From assembly GCA_001599715.1 (NCBI GenBank), contig BCHU01000001.1, positions 1,721,634-1,785,633 on the forward strand: DNA of 64,000 bases, given 5' to 3'. The notes beneath the pieces were generated by a model. The model ran no database searches. It was not told the origin of the DNA and saw only the letters and a program-made list of their open reading frames with translations. The DNA is from Phaeotremella fagi (lineage: Eukaryota; Basidiomycota; Tremellomycetes; Tremellales; Phaeotremellaceae). Below are positions 44,094 through 57,616 of this stretch, one piece after another (the first letter of the stretch is position 1; each line of letters begins with the position of its first letter). The translations under genes and the position numbers were made by a program.

Positions 44094-47000
44094 TCAGTAA
44101 ACCCAATTCAAGATCCAAAGAACGATCAAGCAAAGACCCAACTTGATAGAATTATGTTTCTGAGCCAAACTACCCAAATTCCTCGAAACGTTCAAAACAG
44201 TTACATCCTTCCATTTCATTTCTGATTCAGCATATTTGTTGACTGATTTACCAGTCAACGAGGAAGCTGTCGCTGCCATCCACTAAAATTACTCGTTAGT
44301 TGGATTCGTGAATGACATGATATAATGTTTACTCACCGCTGGCCATGAATTTCTTCGTATCATACTTTCAGATCTTGGATCTCTTGTTGATAACGAATCC
44401 AGTTCTTTGTCGTTACCGGTATTCATCAATGGTATACTCTCAGGAACACCACCATCAGCAACCTCAGCAGCCGAACTTTCAATGATATCTTTAACATTCG
44501 TTCCTTCACCACTGTTAGTACCAGCCGTGACTGGTTTAGGTAAACCAGCAGGTTTCTTCTTCCCAACACTCCAATTCGTAATTTCGTTGGTTGCACCGGA
44601 AACTTTATGACTGAGCCAAATGAAGATGATGGTCGAGATCAATAGATTGATCGGTCGGTAGTAAGTACCTGGAATAACTAAAAGGACACCTCGTGTATCA
44701 GACGCCATCCAACCATGGAATTGAATGATAAAAGTTTCAAGTGAACATTGACCAATGAAACAGAAGATTGTCGAAGATACCGATCGAAGGAATGGTGTCG
44801 CGTTTCGTAAAACGATAAAAGCGAGGACAGGGATGAAACTAACTATCGGGTGATAATCGTTATAAACGAATTTACTCGGTAAGGAAATTTCGAACCAGAA
44901 AAACCAAATGAAGGCTACGACACTGAGACCACATGAAGTTAATCTAACAGTGTTGAACCAAGGTTGTTCAGGTATTCTGAATTCCTTAATCTTGATGAAA
45001 GCGTAGGCGCAAAACATCCCTCCCCAGACAATGTAAAGATCCAGCATGACTCTGAAAGACCATTCTTTAGCTGACCATTCGATTTTGAAAACGGCATTCA
45101 AAACCTTGAAGATTCCTACCATGATATCCGTGTAGTGCATGAACAACGTGACTAGACCTGCACAAGCGGTTAATTTACCAATGATGAATGCAGGTCTTTC
45201 GTTGTATTTAGATCCAAGAGCCATCGTCGCGTAGATGATTAAGTACCACCAACTGACAAGAGGTGCGAAATAGTAAAACGCGTAATCAGTGTCCATGGTG
45301 TAAGGCAAAGCGATTGAAAGTAGGTTGAGTCGAACGAGTACCATAGCTACTCTTTGGAATCCGAAATCGGCCTTTTTGTAGTCTAATCGTCAGTGAGGTA
45401 CATGGATCTGAACATACAGAAGAAGAAATGACCATCTGAATACGTACGTCAGTTTCGGCTCTTTTATAAAAAATTAAGCAAACTCACATCCAGTCATGAA
45501 AAGATACGATGCCACAAGGACACGAATGGGATTATATACACCTGAAATCTTTGATCCACCGAAGATATGATATATAAGAATAGCAACTGATGTGATGGTC
45601 AGCTACCTCTGAACTTTGCAATGTCAAAATTGAGACCTACTCTGCATCCAACCCTTCCACTCATCAGTCATATCACGATTCAAGAAACCCTGATCTTTAC
45701 CACTATTCTTCATAGTGACCAAACCAGCAATCAAACAAGCAATGGAAATCACACTGAAGACCATTGGATCCCAATCTTTCTGTTCCTTCAAGAAAATGGT
45801 AGTTCGATCTGTCAAGAACAGATAACCCAAAGCTAAACCGAACACCGATAAAGGTGTGGCCACAGATTTTGAAGGGAGAACGTGAAGTAGAGCTGAAGAA
45901 GTGGCTAAGTCTTTTTGTCAATGTGGTGTTCTTTTCTCTTAAGTTAGAAAACTTACGCAATCTTGGTGCTAGGAGACTACCGATTGGGGCCCAGATCACT
46001 AATAAAAACAGTAGAATCCCTTGGATAGGAGTAACCCATTTATAACGTTTACAACAAGCACCTTTTGAAGTTTCCTCGGTGGCCTCGTTACATCTCCAAG
46101 CCAACATGAGTTCCGCCTGTTTATTCATGATTTTATCAGAGAAATGTAAACCATCCTTTGTTTCCCCATCAACCAACAATTCATTGAACACTTTGGGAAT
46201 CATGACAGGAGGAGGATGAGGATGTTGAAGTCTAGCATATAGATCTGCGTTCATCGCTTCGACATCTGTATGGATGATCGTGTCTGCTCGAGCTTGTGAT
46301 AAAAGATTATCAACAGGATTAGCGACCGGTAAGAAGAAGATTGAATCTGCGAGAGAAAAATCGGTAGGTTTGATATCCCTTTGATCGATGTTTTCTGAGA
46401 ATCCAGACAAGGTCGATGATTCAGGTAAAAGACCTGGTAAGCTTGCACCATACGATGAAGCCATGTTATCCCATGGTGAGATCAATGACATGGATGGCGA
46501 ACCTTGACGAGATTTTAAGATTTCAAAAGTAGAATGAATCATGCTACCCCATGATGCCAGACCTCCAGAGGATGGGTTACGGAGATACCATAAACCAGAA
46601 CCTAGAACTAAAAGTGAAGCGGATTGCGAGGGTTTTGAAGAAAGATGAGAAATGGTTCTTGACGTGTTGAGATAAGGGTCCCTGTAACCATGTCAATCAG
46701 TATATAATCATTATATGAAAAGGAGAGAGCCTTACCACCAAAATTCCAGATCAACAGTGAAATCTTTAGATTTCAAACTAACCTTCCTATCTGAATGTTT
46801 TTCACCGTCATCCTCAAAATTCTTTGGTAAACCGTTTTTACCACCATCAACGTTTCTAACGGTAGCGAAGAACAACTGTCTAACGACTGAATCACCAATG
46901 AAAATAACTGGACGTGAGGATGTACCGGAAAGTGAGAGGGAGGTTGGGGTATTGATGGTTGGTGAAGAAAGACATTTCACTAATGACGGAGCTGGTAGTG

Positions 47001-47780
47001 GGGAATGTAGACAGTCTAATCGGAATATTTAGTTCCTCGTTTTGGAAGCGGTACTTACTTTCTGGTTGCCAATTTTTGTAGGTACCTGGATCTAACCATT
47101 GACCTGTAGATAACAAGGCTGTACAATGATAAGGATCTGCCCAATCTAGAAGCAAAGTCAGGTCTCAACTATGATTGACCGTCAACCCCTAAACTCACCT
47201 AAGAAAGCCCAACGTAGCAAATTACCCAAAACCACAAAAGCAGTCAACGTAGCACAAGCGTAGTTATACCATTGAGGATTGATCCTAGCTTGTGAAGCTT
47301 GAGCTCGATTCGTCGCGGACGATTTCGAATGGACGTTTCCAGCGGTACCAGTCGTCGTTGGATTCGGATTCGAACTGGGATTCGAATTCGAATTTGAAGT
47401 TGGTTGAGCAGACATTCCAGATGGATTCGGATAATCTTTATTCAATTTCGAGTAGATACTTGAACGTTGATAAGGCGGTGGGGTTATTTGTGAAGACCTG
47501 AAATAAGCAGGTGGTGTTAACGTCAACGAATCTTCCTCCTGCCCCTTGTCGGTGTTTTCGAAATCTGGATTTTTTTCGTCAAGTAATTCACTGTTCAATT
47601 GCTTGGGTGATGCCAATGAAACCTTTAATTCTGGATATTGTCGTCGCTAAATTTAATTGGCGTTTAGCGTTAGTTGATAGATTTGTAAATCAGAGTAGGG
47701 AGGTTACTCACTACTCTTTTTGGTGAAGACGTTACCCTGTTGTATGACGTTGAAGATGAAGACGTGTTGATAGAAAGAAA
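44094..47780 (-). CDS. CAS1: Cas1-type polysaccharide O-acetyltransferase (start uncertain)
   Basis: Golgi multi-pass enzyme of the Cas1p family, needed for O-acetylation of cryptococcal capsule glucuronoxylomannan. About nine coding exons end at 44094 ([12 protein letters not shown]), after removing an intron that otherwise truncates the tail near 44289. In order: a cytosolic Pro/Ser tail, one TM ([20 protein letters not shown]), a lumenal GDSL-like esterase domain ([38 protein letters not shown] with the His of the triad), then about ten TM segments with [16 protein letters not shown] and [20 protein letters not shown]. The N-terminal exon is open back through an intron to about 47780 with no ATG; the first in-frame ATG is 47415. 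A true 5' exon may lie further upstream, toward KAR2. Confidence 0.88.
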
Positions 47781-48203
47781 GATAGTCTGAACTGTACTCT
47801 TCACAGTACAGACAGACGATGCTCTTACACCTTAAATAGATAGATTTACTGTGGTTGTATGAATAGTAAAATAGGATAGAAAGATGTAATATGTTGAGGC
47901 TGAACTCGGTCTACAATAATTCACATACAGTAAGACGCGATTTCACTGCACTTAACGCGCGTATACGTAAAACGTAATTGCGAAGGATCCATATGCAACC
48001 CGTACATCTGAACAGGTCATGCACTCATGCATTCTTGTTTGTATTTCGTTTCGCATTATCATGAACATCCTCAACATCAACTCCAACTCATCCCGGTAAC
48101 AAATGCTATGTATGCTATTTCAAATGGAATCCCCAACTTCTCCTCAAACGTCTCGACGCGCAAACCACCTCTTGACCACTGGACACCAAAAGAATTGTTT
48201 CAT
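47781..48203. other. KAR2 3' flank and probable CAS1 promoter
   Basis: About 420 nt between KAR2's stop and the 5' part of CAS1, on the same strand. It should hold the CAS1 promoter and any missing first exon. One short frame on the minus strand starts at about 47993 but I cannot splice it convincingly to CAS1. Confidence 0.4.
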
Positions 48204-50747
<2,544 letters not shown>

Positions 50748-50856
50748 TGTGTAAAGGCGATAAACACTTTTTGGATGGGGGTGGAGTAGAGAGAAAAAAG
50801 AAAGAAAAAGAAAGAAAAGAGTGGAAAGAACTTTAATATACCTTTGAGTGAACCTT

Positions 50857-50955
50857 CCACGTAGACGCCACGTTCACCTTGGGCTTACACGCGTTTTGTG
50901 CGTCATTTATTATTATTTCTACAATATTCTAGAATTTATCCCAATCGACACGTGG
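50857..50955. promoter_or_regulatory. Shared KAR2/SPC3 promoter with three ACGTG cores
   Basis: Two CCACGT copies at 50857-50862 and 50868-50873, 11 nt apart (one helical turn), and a CACGTGG at 50949-50955 sit in the 290-nt space between the KAR2 and SPC3 starts. ACGTG is the core bound by Hac1/XBP1-type bZIP factors in unfolded-protein response elements. Both flanking genes act in the ER, so ER-stress co-regulation is a fair inference. A bHLH factor could also bind these sites. Confidence 0.5.
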
Positions 50956-51037
50956 AGGTGATTAACGTTGTCTAACCATTCTAATTGACCTCTCAGCTTG
51001 ATTTCAGACTCGACTCTTGACCCAAACACCACTCAAG

Positions 51038-51763
51038 ATGTACTCAACACTACAGAGGTTGAACCATATATCCTCCATATCAACAACCTTTATAATGATA
51101 CTGCTAGGTGCTATATCCCTAACGTCACTCTTCACTCAACCAGAAGTCAACATCGGTAAAATTGACGTCAAAGATATAATCATGTAAGGAAGATATCAAT
51201 CACAATACCAACGAGCCAAAACTAACGCCAACATCACCTATTAGCCAAAAAGGTAGACTTCGAAGATGGGGAGCCAAAGAGGAAGAACTAGCTTCCATAA
51301 GATTCGATATCCGTTCAGACCTAAATCCCCTTTTAAACTCTTACAACACCAAACAACTCTTTCTTTATTTAACAGCAACCTATTCCGATGAAGCTACATC
51401 AGCAATACACGAGGTCGTACTTTGGGATAGGATCATTACGAGAGGTGATTCAAGGGATATTAGAGCTGTTGGTAAGAAACTACCTAAAGGAGGTGCGAAG
51501 AAGGGGAGAGGGAATGTTAGGATTGACGAGGGAAAGAATAAATATCCATGGAAAGAGATCACTGGGAGTTTCAAGTGGGTCCTTGTCTGTTATATTTAAG
51601 TTATTGGTTCTTATGACTGAACGGCGAATTGGTTTTTAGAAATATTCCATCGGCAAATCTTACTTTACATTATTCGTTGATGCCTTATGTTGGGGTTTTA
51701 ACGTCTGGAATTGCAGCTACTGCCTCTGGTCCCATAACCTTACCCGAAGTCCTCAAAAGATAG
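51038..51763 (+). CDS. SPC3: Signal peptidase complex subunit 3
   Basis: Essential 22-25 kDa non-catalytic subunit of the ER signal peptidase. Three exons start at ATG 51038 (MYSTLQRLNHISSISTTFIM) and end at 51763. The N-terminus has one TM anchor (FIMILLGAISLTSLFTQPEV); the lumenal domain carries ASIRFDIRSDLNPLLNSYNT, KQLFLYLTATYSDEATSAIH and KYPWKEITGSFKNIPSANLT, closely matching SPCS3. Length about 205 residues is slightly above the usual 180. Divergent from KAR2 with a shared short promoter. Confidence 0.93.
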
Positions 51764-52165
51764 AAATGACGAAATCTGACGTCTAAGGTTTAATGTGTTT
51801 TCATGTATATTATAGGAAATAATGGACGAACAGGTTAAGCAGTTCACTAAAGGTGTGGCTCTATATTCGTGGCAATTCAAGTACAACGTGATATTCCTAC
51901 CAGTGCGTCTATTGCAGTTGACGATATCAGCATATCTTATTTGCATCATGATACATAACGTAGTCATTCGAGAACTATTGGATCCGACGTTTGTCATAAC
52001 GTAAAGCAGACTTTACTGGAAGCAAAGACACACAACTTGAAACAGTCTCCATCAAGGGGTAACGACTCCACGCCCAATCATTCTATTCTATTTCCTACTT
52101 CTCTTCTTTTATTCTTACTTTGATAACAACAAAGATATACATCAACAGTCAGTTACAACACAACA
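51764..52165. other. Intergenic region
   Basis: About 400 nt between SPC3 and the SUMO-like gene. Short frames only. No convincing element. Confidence 0.45.
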
Positions 52166-52722
52166 ATGCCATCAACACCAAAATCAGAATCAGAATCAGA
52201 AGATGAAGATGAATCCCTAAAAAGCGAGGGCAAAGTGAGTCCGTCTTCACCTCCCAAAACTCGACTGACGAGTTTTGAAAAGGTCAAAATCACCATGATC
52301 GTAAGTATGAAAATCCTGAGACAAAATCGAACCATCCATTCAAAACCGTGCCATCATATATTCAGCGCGATGGTTTAGAACCTTTAGACACTGTCGTCCC
52401 GCGAACCATCCTGTTTTCCAGGGTTTTCGCGAAATGGGCCAAGGCTTATGGTCTCGATTCTAGTGAGTTGACACAGTGACAGTTATACCATTCATGATCA
52501 CCTCTATTTGTTTTGAACTAACAGGCTCATTTATTTTTTAGCCGCTTTCACTTATCGTAGTGATACTGGAGCAAATATCCCTGTCGAAGGGACTACTCCG
52601 AAAATGCTGGAATGGGAAGCTGGGAGACGATACGAGGTCGAGGCGTTTATCGGTCAAGTGAGTCTTTCTCTCATTTCGTATCTCCATGAAATCGACTTTG
52701 GACGTAGATTGGCGGTCATTGA
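52166..52722 (+). CDS. Divergent SUMO-like modifier with C-terminal Gly-Gly-His
   Basis: Exons 52166-52300, 52366-52462, 52542-52657 and 52708-52722 give 120 residues. An acidic N-tail (MPSTPKSESESEDEDESLKS) is followed by a beta-grasp fold of the SUMO/Rad60-SLD type: FEKVKITMI, LFSRVFAKWAKAYGLDSTAF and GTTPKMLEWEAGRRYEVEAF. After the last 50-nt intron the protein ends GQIGGH with Gly118-Gly119 and one trailing His, exactly where SUMO precursors are cut. Reading through that intron gives a longer end without the diglycine. The tail contains L-K-S-E (residues 18-21), a psi-K-x-E SUMOylation consensus as in chain-forming SUMOs. The core is too divergent from Smt3 to call it the main SUMO. Confidence 0.75.
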
Positions 52723-53053
52723 CATCCAAGAAGAAATTGAGAGAAACTTGAGGTTGGAATTAGGCGATGAGGCGTTTTTTATGGGTTGTTGTATTTAAAG
52801 TATAAGAATATTGAGATGCGATAGTCATGAATTAATATCCACTGGTGGGTGATCGAAGAATAATGTGCGAGATGTTTTCCATAGTCAGGTAAACCATTGG
52901 AAGGCTCCTGCTGACATTTACTGACTCCACAGCTTTGCATAAAGACCTTACTACTGTATCTTATAAACATACCCTCCTTGATGACTTTTTTCAAAACCTT
53001 TTCCTATCTCACCCGGCAGAATTCCTCCTCAAACAGAATTTTATAAACAGCAA
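52723..53053. other. Convergent spacer
   Basis: About 330 nt between the SUMO-like gene and the first gene of the 53-55 kb pair. Nothing visible besides 3' flanks. Confidence 0.45.
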
Positions 53054-53761
53054 CTAACTACTAGCTTGAGTTTCAAACTTCCACTGGGTACACCAATCAA
53101 CATCGTTCCCCTCCCCTTTCTCGCATTTTGGAAAACCTTCGAGAGAATAACATTTCACTTCTTCCAAAGTTGCTTCCTTTGCTTTCTTCAAATTTGCTTC
53201 CCCTGAAGGAGCTTTGTTGAACCTATCCAAACCCCAAAGCTTTTCTGTGACTCCGTGAGCAATTTTGCGCTGTGGGGTAAGTGACCCCAACGTAGGTGAT
53301 TTTTCTGAAGGAGCCCAAGAAGACCAATATACCTGTCCTATTCCCAACCCCTGCTCAGCACCACTCTCTTGATCTGTCAGTCTGAGTCAGTCGTTCTACA
53401 ATCACATCTTACAATATGAGCTAGACTCACCTGAGACGAAAAAGGAGCCTTCGTCCATCTTGGAGAGAACCAACTTTTCTGAAACAAAGTGGTGGAAAAC
53501 TTGCTCAGGACAATCACTGCCTAACCATCTTACTAGTCTGAACCCATTTGAGGAATCGTAATCTTTAACAAGTCTTTCCCTACTGCCAGAATCTCCAGGA
53601 ATTGTTAAAAAGAATGTTTTTACTCCATCCATATCGGTAGATTGTTCTTTTGGAATAGAAAGAAAAAACATCGTATGTTCATTGGATCCTCCCATCAGTA
53701 TATCACTGCCGTCATCTACGCTGTCTTGATACTTTACTGGTAAACCTACGGTATGATTCAT
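53054..53761 (-). CDS. Orphan family copy 1 of the 53-55 kb pair
   Basis: Two exons, the first from ATG 53761 (MNHTVGLPVKYQDSVDDGSD) and the second to 53054, spliced in frame after FFVS. About 215 residues with no signal peptide or membrane helix. Distinctive blocks are HTMFFLSIPKEQSTDMDGVK, GIGQVYWSSWAPSEK, EVKCYSLEGFPKCEKGEGND and the end VDWCTQWKFETQ. These repeat in the neighbouring gene, so this is a small tandem family. No domain recognised. The conserved Trp and the Cys-Tyr-Ser-Leu block suggest a structured beta-rich fold. Confidence 0.62.
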
Positions 53762-54568
53762 TTTTTTTTTTGGTTAAGAATATGTGATCAATCGAAAATG
53801 TCGAACAGAAACTGGTTTAGAGTGGAGTAATTTGAAAATTGTAGAATGAGAGAAGAGAGAAGAGAAAGAGAAAAGGGAATTGCCACCCGACAAAACCCTT
53901 CGTATTTATCTCTAGACTGTTTCATGCAACAAAGGATAAGAACCCTTTGTCTGGTTAGGCATTTTATTTTCATAAAAAGAAGCCCTAGCTCTGCCTTCTT
54001 TCGAGTTCTCACTTAGAAGATCAGGTTGACTTGATGCCTTCTTGAGTTTTCATAAAGAATTAGGTCGAGAAGCAGGAGTGAGAAGTACTCCTACAGTAAG
54101 TCGAGACTCACATTCATGTACTGAGAGTTTATGGTCTTTATGAAAATAGTCCTTTGTGCAGCACTGTATAGTACTCGTACATCACGTCACTGGGAACACA
54201 AATAGAGGTGGCAAATAGTGAGAAGCCAACTTTTTAGCCGTTGATAGAATTTGACCCCAATTCTGGTCAAATGAAACTGTAGACCTCGATATCAAGGATA
54301 AGCTAAGAAGACAAGAGAGAAAAGAAGCTGGAGTTACTTCTTAAACAAACTGAGTGCTTGCATGCCTTCCGCAATTCATTTCAATCAGACGTGTTGTTCA
54401 GTAGGATTGACTTATCAACTCGCCACAAAATTGATATTACGACAATGCCATCTCTCGTTCAATACAGTCTTAACTTTTATCTGCAGAGGTGTTTGAATAC
54501 ATATACTAAATTGACTACTACTTCCTATGTTACAAAATTACCCAAAGTTCACACTTTATACTTCTTTC
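53762..54568. other. Intergenic between tandem copies
   Basis: About 800 nt, AT-rich, with a TGTATAGTACTCGTAC-type stretch near 54165-54180. I do not support a gene here. Confidence 0.4.
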
Positions 54569-55340
54569 TCATTCACTTCCACTCTGGGAACCACCACCGT
54601 AAAGATCGTCTTGAAATCTGAATCGCCATTCCGAACACCAATCGATCACAACATCAGTGCCATCACCACCTTTGTACTTTGGAAAACCATTTAGGGAATA
54701 ACAAATGACTTGTTCCAATTTTGCGTTGGATACATGTTTGGAAGCTACTTCCCAAGCTGGAGTACCTTCTTTAGCAGGATGCAAGCCAGAAAGTTGTCTT
54801 GTAACCTGTGAAACCAAGCTGCTGTTTGGGGCAAGTGTACCTAGATTATGCCAACAGAAATTGGACAAACGTTGAGGGGCTAAGGACGCCCAATAAACTC
54901 GTCCTCTCCCCAGTCTTGTTTGGGTGCCTGGAAAATAATTCGGTCAGTGAGTGAATGTGTATTACTTTTAGAGTTCAAGGGTGAAATTTACATACCCTCA
55001 TCGTTGAAACTACCTGAATTGACCAAAAAGAAATTTGTCTTCTCTCCATCGTGTCTAAAGAAAGGAAAGCTGGGTGACTTCTCTTCATCTCTATCTCTTT
55101 GAATCCAGTGATTGGATGTTGGTTTAGAACTGAAAGCAGATCTTTGGACGTCTCACCAAACGATAAAATAGACAAGGAGAAAGTCTTGAGTTGATTTAAA
55201 GGTGGAAGTGATCTTTCGGTTTCTCCAGCTTTGGGGACAGAAAGATAGAACTGGCGATAAGCCACATTTTTGATAAGGAGCATTGTGGATTCATACTCTT
55301 TCTCATTAGCGTTTTGCGGTAAACCTATTGTCTCACTCAT
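54569..55340 (-). CDS. Orphan family copy 2 of the pair, possibly frame-disrupted
   Basis: Starts at 55340 (MSETIGLPQNANEKEYESTM) and resembles copy 1: YRQFYLSVPKAGETERSLPP corresponds to the SIPKEQ block, and the last exon ends CYSLNGFPKYKGGDG ... VIDWCSEWRFRFQ. Between about 55165 and 55105 the frame must change to reach the family-like piece HWIQRDRDEEKSPSFPFFRH. The only GT-AG pair there (GTGAGA to CTTTCAG) would be a 27-nt intron, shorter than any other here. So it may be a frameshifted copy, a very short intron, or a sequence error. No domain is recognised. Confidence 0.5.
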
Positions 55341-56117
55341 GTTGTTAAGTGAATATAAAGTAGAATCGAGTTTGTAAGAAGTCGACTGAAGGAGACAAAC
55401 TGATGACTATCTTATAGCTTTTCAACTGCGCCCGCACAATACATATTGTCCTTTGTAAGTCTTTCACATAAGAAGTAGAATGGCGACATAGTACATGGAA
55501 GCCCAAACATTTTTGAATCTATGAATTTTCCTTTGTCAGTCTATTACGCGAAAGAGAAGAACGGTGACGTTGATTACGGAAGCCCAAAAGTCTTTCGTTC
55601 TACGAAATTTCTCTTGGAAATAATGTACAGTATGTCATGACACCTACAGATACCCTCAATGACGTTTTCGGACAAAAGAGAGTGTTTTACAACTGACTCC
55701 GCCATTTGGAAAAAGGTCTCAACCAGTCAAGGTCAACCATTCGACTGGTAATCATTGAATGGTGAAACCTATAAATATGCTACTGTAGACAGGGAGCTTC
55801 CTGAGAGAACGCGAAGTAGTGTTCAGCATGTTTTCAACAAGATTTTTCGTCGTTTGTTGAGATTGTTATTCCCCTTCTCATACCTTACAATCCGATGACG
55901 ACGACGACATATATGAAAGGGACTGTTTCTGAGTAGTACTCGATACGAATACTGTACTATGTACTCATTATTATCATCTGTACTCAATAGGGATTTCAAT
56001 CTCTTCAATGAACATGCACGAAGTAAGCTGATACATCTCAACCACAGTACACAGAACGTATTACATACAGTAGCACAAACAATGTCGTCCCAAGCATGAT
56101 CTCCAAATGAAACCAAA
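55341..56117. other. Intergenic region
   Basis: About 780 nt with scattered TACTGTA/TACAGTA motifs (for example near 55625, 55945 and 56065). Short frames only; no gene supported. Confidence 0.4.
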
Positions 56118-56624
56118 CTAAATCTCAACAGTACGATATCTCTGACCTTTCTCCTCCCTCATAATCTCACCACCGGATTTACCCAAACCCTCAACAGCCT
56201 CATAAGGAGGAGCCTCTTGATGATCGTGTGAAGTTGATGGAATAGGAGCAGTGGGAGTTTTTGGTGGAACATGAACTGGAACCGGTGTTGGTGGTGACGA
56301 ACGATTCAATGGGACAGTTGACGAATTGTTTGATTGGATGATAACAGCTCCTTCAGGTTTATGTTCGTTACCATTACTGTCACCGTTTTCAATGTCTTTC
56401 GGTTTTGGATTTCTTTTGATAACTGGTCGACAGGTTAGGAATCTGAGGATGGAGACCAGGATTTTCCAAATTCCAACAAAAGTGACTACGGTAGTAATGC
56501 ATCAGTACGAACAAAAGAATTTCAATAGCCGCCCCTTACCCTTGAGAATATCCCATATCAAAACGAAAGTCGTTCGGAAGATTTCATAAAAGTTTTGAAC
56601 GATTCTTGAGATTATACCACCCAT
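56118..56624 (-). CDS. Small protein with N-myristoylation-type start and Pro-rich tail
   Basis: Exons 56624-56540 and 56485-56118 give 150 residues. It begins MGGIISRIVQNFYEIFRTTF, a Gly2/Ser6 pattern typical of N-myristoylation, then a hydrophobic stretch (VLIWDILKVTFVGIWKILV) and a Cys (LTCRPV) that could be palmitoylated. The C-terminal half is polar and Pro-rich (PPTPVPVHVPPKTPTAP) with an APPYEAVE segment, which resembles a PY/WW-binding site. Probably a peripheral or shallow membrane protein facing the cytosol. Family unrecognised. It shares the general design of the next gene. Confidence 0.65.
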
Positions 56625-57371
56625 TTTGTAATTTGATTATTTCTTGGAGATAAGATGAGAACTGATGAGGATGATAACAAGGTGTTGGCTCTGAAAGTTA
56701 TATATCACTGATTAACTGCATAGCCTTTCGGTCGCCTTGAATACCTTTCTGATACAACAAGTACCTTTGATGAAGGATGAAACGTAGTTTAGCACAGCTT
56801 AGGCTTGGTTTCCCAGAGACCACACGCCACATTTAGATTGTGGCAGTGGAGGCAATCTGTATCGTCAACGTTTTGATGGTTCTGTTCAACACACGTTCAA
56901 TCTAACTTAGCGTACTAGACACAGATTAACGGGATCTGATTGATGCTTCCGGTACTGATATACAACAAAGAAAATGTGTGTAAACAACTCGAGGTAACGT
57001 AATACACTGACAGACAGGTTATCACTATATACGCGCATTATCAACATGCAGCATTAACGAAGTAACAAATTTCATCTCTCGTCGTGTATCTGTAAACTAT
57101 AGCTACAAAAATGTTTCGTCTTCGTCTTCTTCAAATCGCCTTCTCTCGTGTCGTTAAAAACTCAGCTGAAGCTGAGCAGAAGTAAAATAAATGGATATAA
57201 AATCGTTGATGAAGATTAAGCGGTTGGAATGGAATTAGGGTTGGAGTGGGTATCATGAAAAGGAACGGAGACGGGGATGGTGATGGGGAGGTGGAACTAT
57301 TCGAAAGCGAGGGTTAGTAAGTATACGAAATAGCGTCACCGATAAAAGACATACCCTAAATCCCATCACCT
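56625..57371. other. Intergenic between the two small membrane-associated genes
   Basis: About 750 nt; no coding signal. It should hold the promoter of the 56-kb gene and the 3' UTR of the 57-kb gene. Confidence 0.45.
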
Positions 57372-57616
57372 CTAGATCGTCCCAGCCCCTCCACGACGTC
57401 CACGACGACCACCAGAACAACAACCACAAGTGATGAAGTTCCAAATGGCGATTAAAACGGCGGCAATACTGTGATAGCGAATAGGTTAGTTGATGAAACA
57501 ACTGGAAGAGTGGGGAAGAGGAACACTTACCCAGAGAAGATTGCCATGATGACTGAAGCAATAGCGCTAACGACGGCGTTGAGACCTGAAGCGATGGCTG
57601 AAAAGATGTTTCCCAT
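57372..57616 (-). CDS. 60-aa hydrophobic protein with N-myristoylation and CGCC motif
   Basis: Exons 57616-57531 and 57468-57372 give only 60 residues. It starts MGNIFSAIASGLNAVVSAIA (Gly2, Ser6 myristoylation pattern), continues as an uninterrupted Ala/Ile/Val-rich hydrophobic helix to about residue 43, then has TCGCC and a basic Gly/Arg tail (GGRRGRRGGAG). This is a typical layout for a dually lipidated membrane microprotein. Similar short MGNIFS-type proteins are, from memory, common in basidiomycetes but uncharacterised. The intron is canonical and keeps frame. Confidence 0.7.

Noticed and set aside
44289..44345. CAS1 ending at 44289
   Set aside because: That end comes from reading into an intron; splicing adds about 60 conserved-looking residues ending at 44094.
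44407..44610. Plus-strand frame opposite CAS1
   Set aside because: Antisense shadow of the conserved CAS1 tail.
52658..52798. Longer C-terminus for the SUMO-like protein
   Set aside because: The frame is open, but the segment starts with a perfect GTGAGT donor and ends at a TAG acceptor; splicing gives the diglycine end expected for the family. Kept only as a possible retained-intron form.
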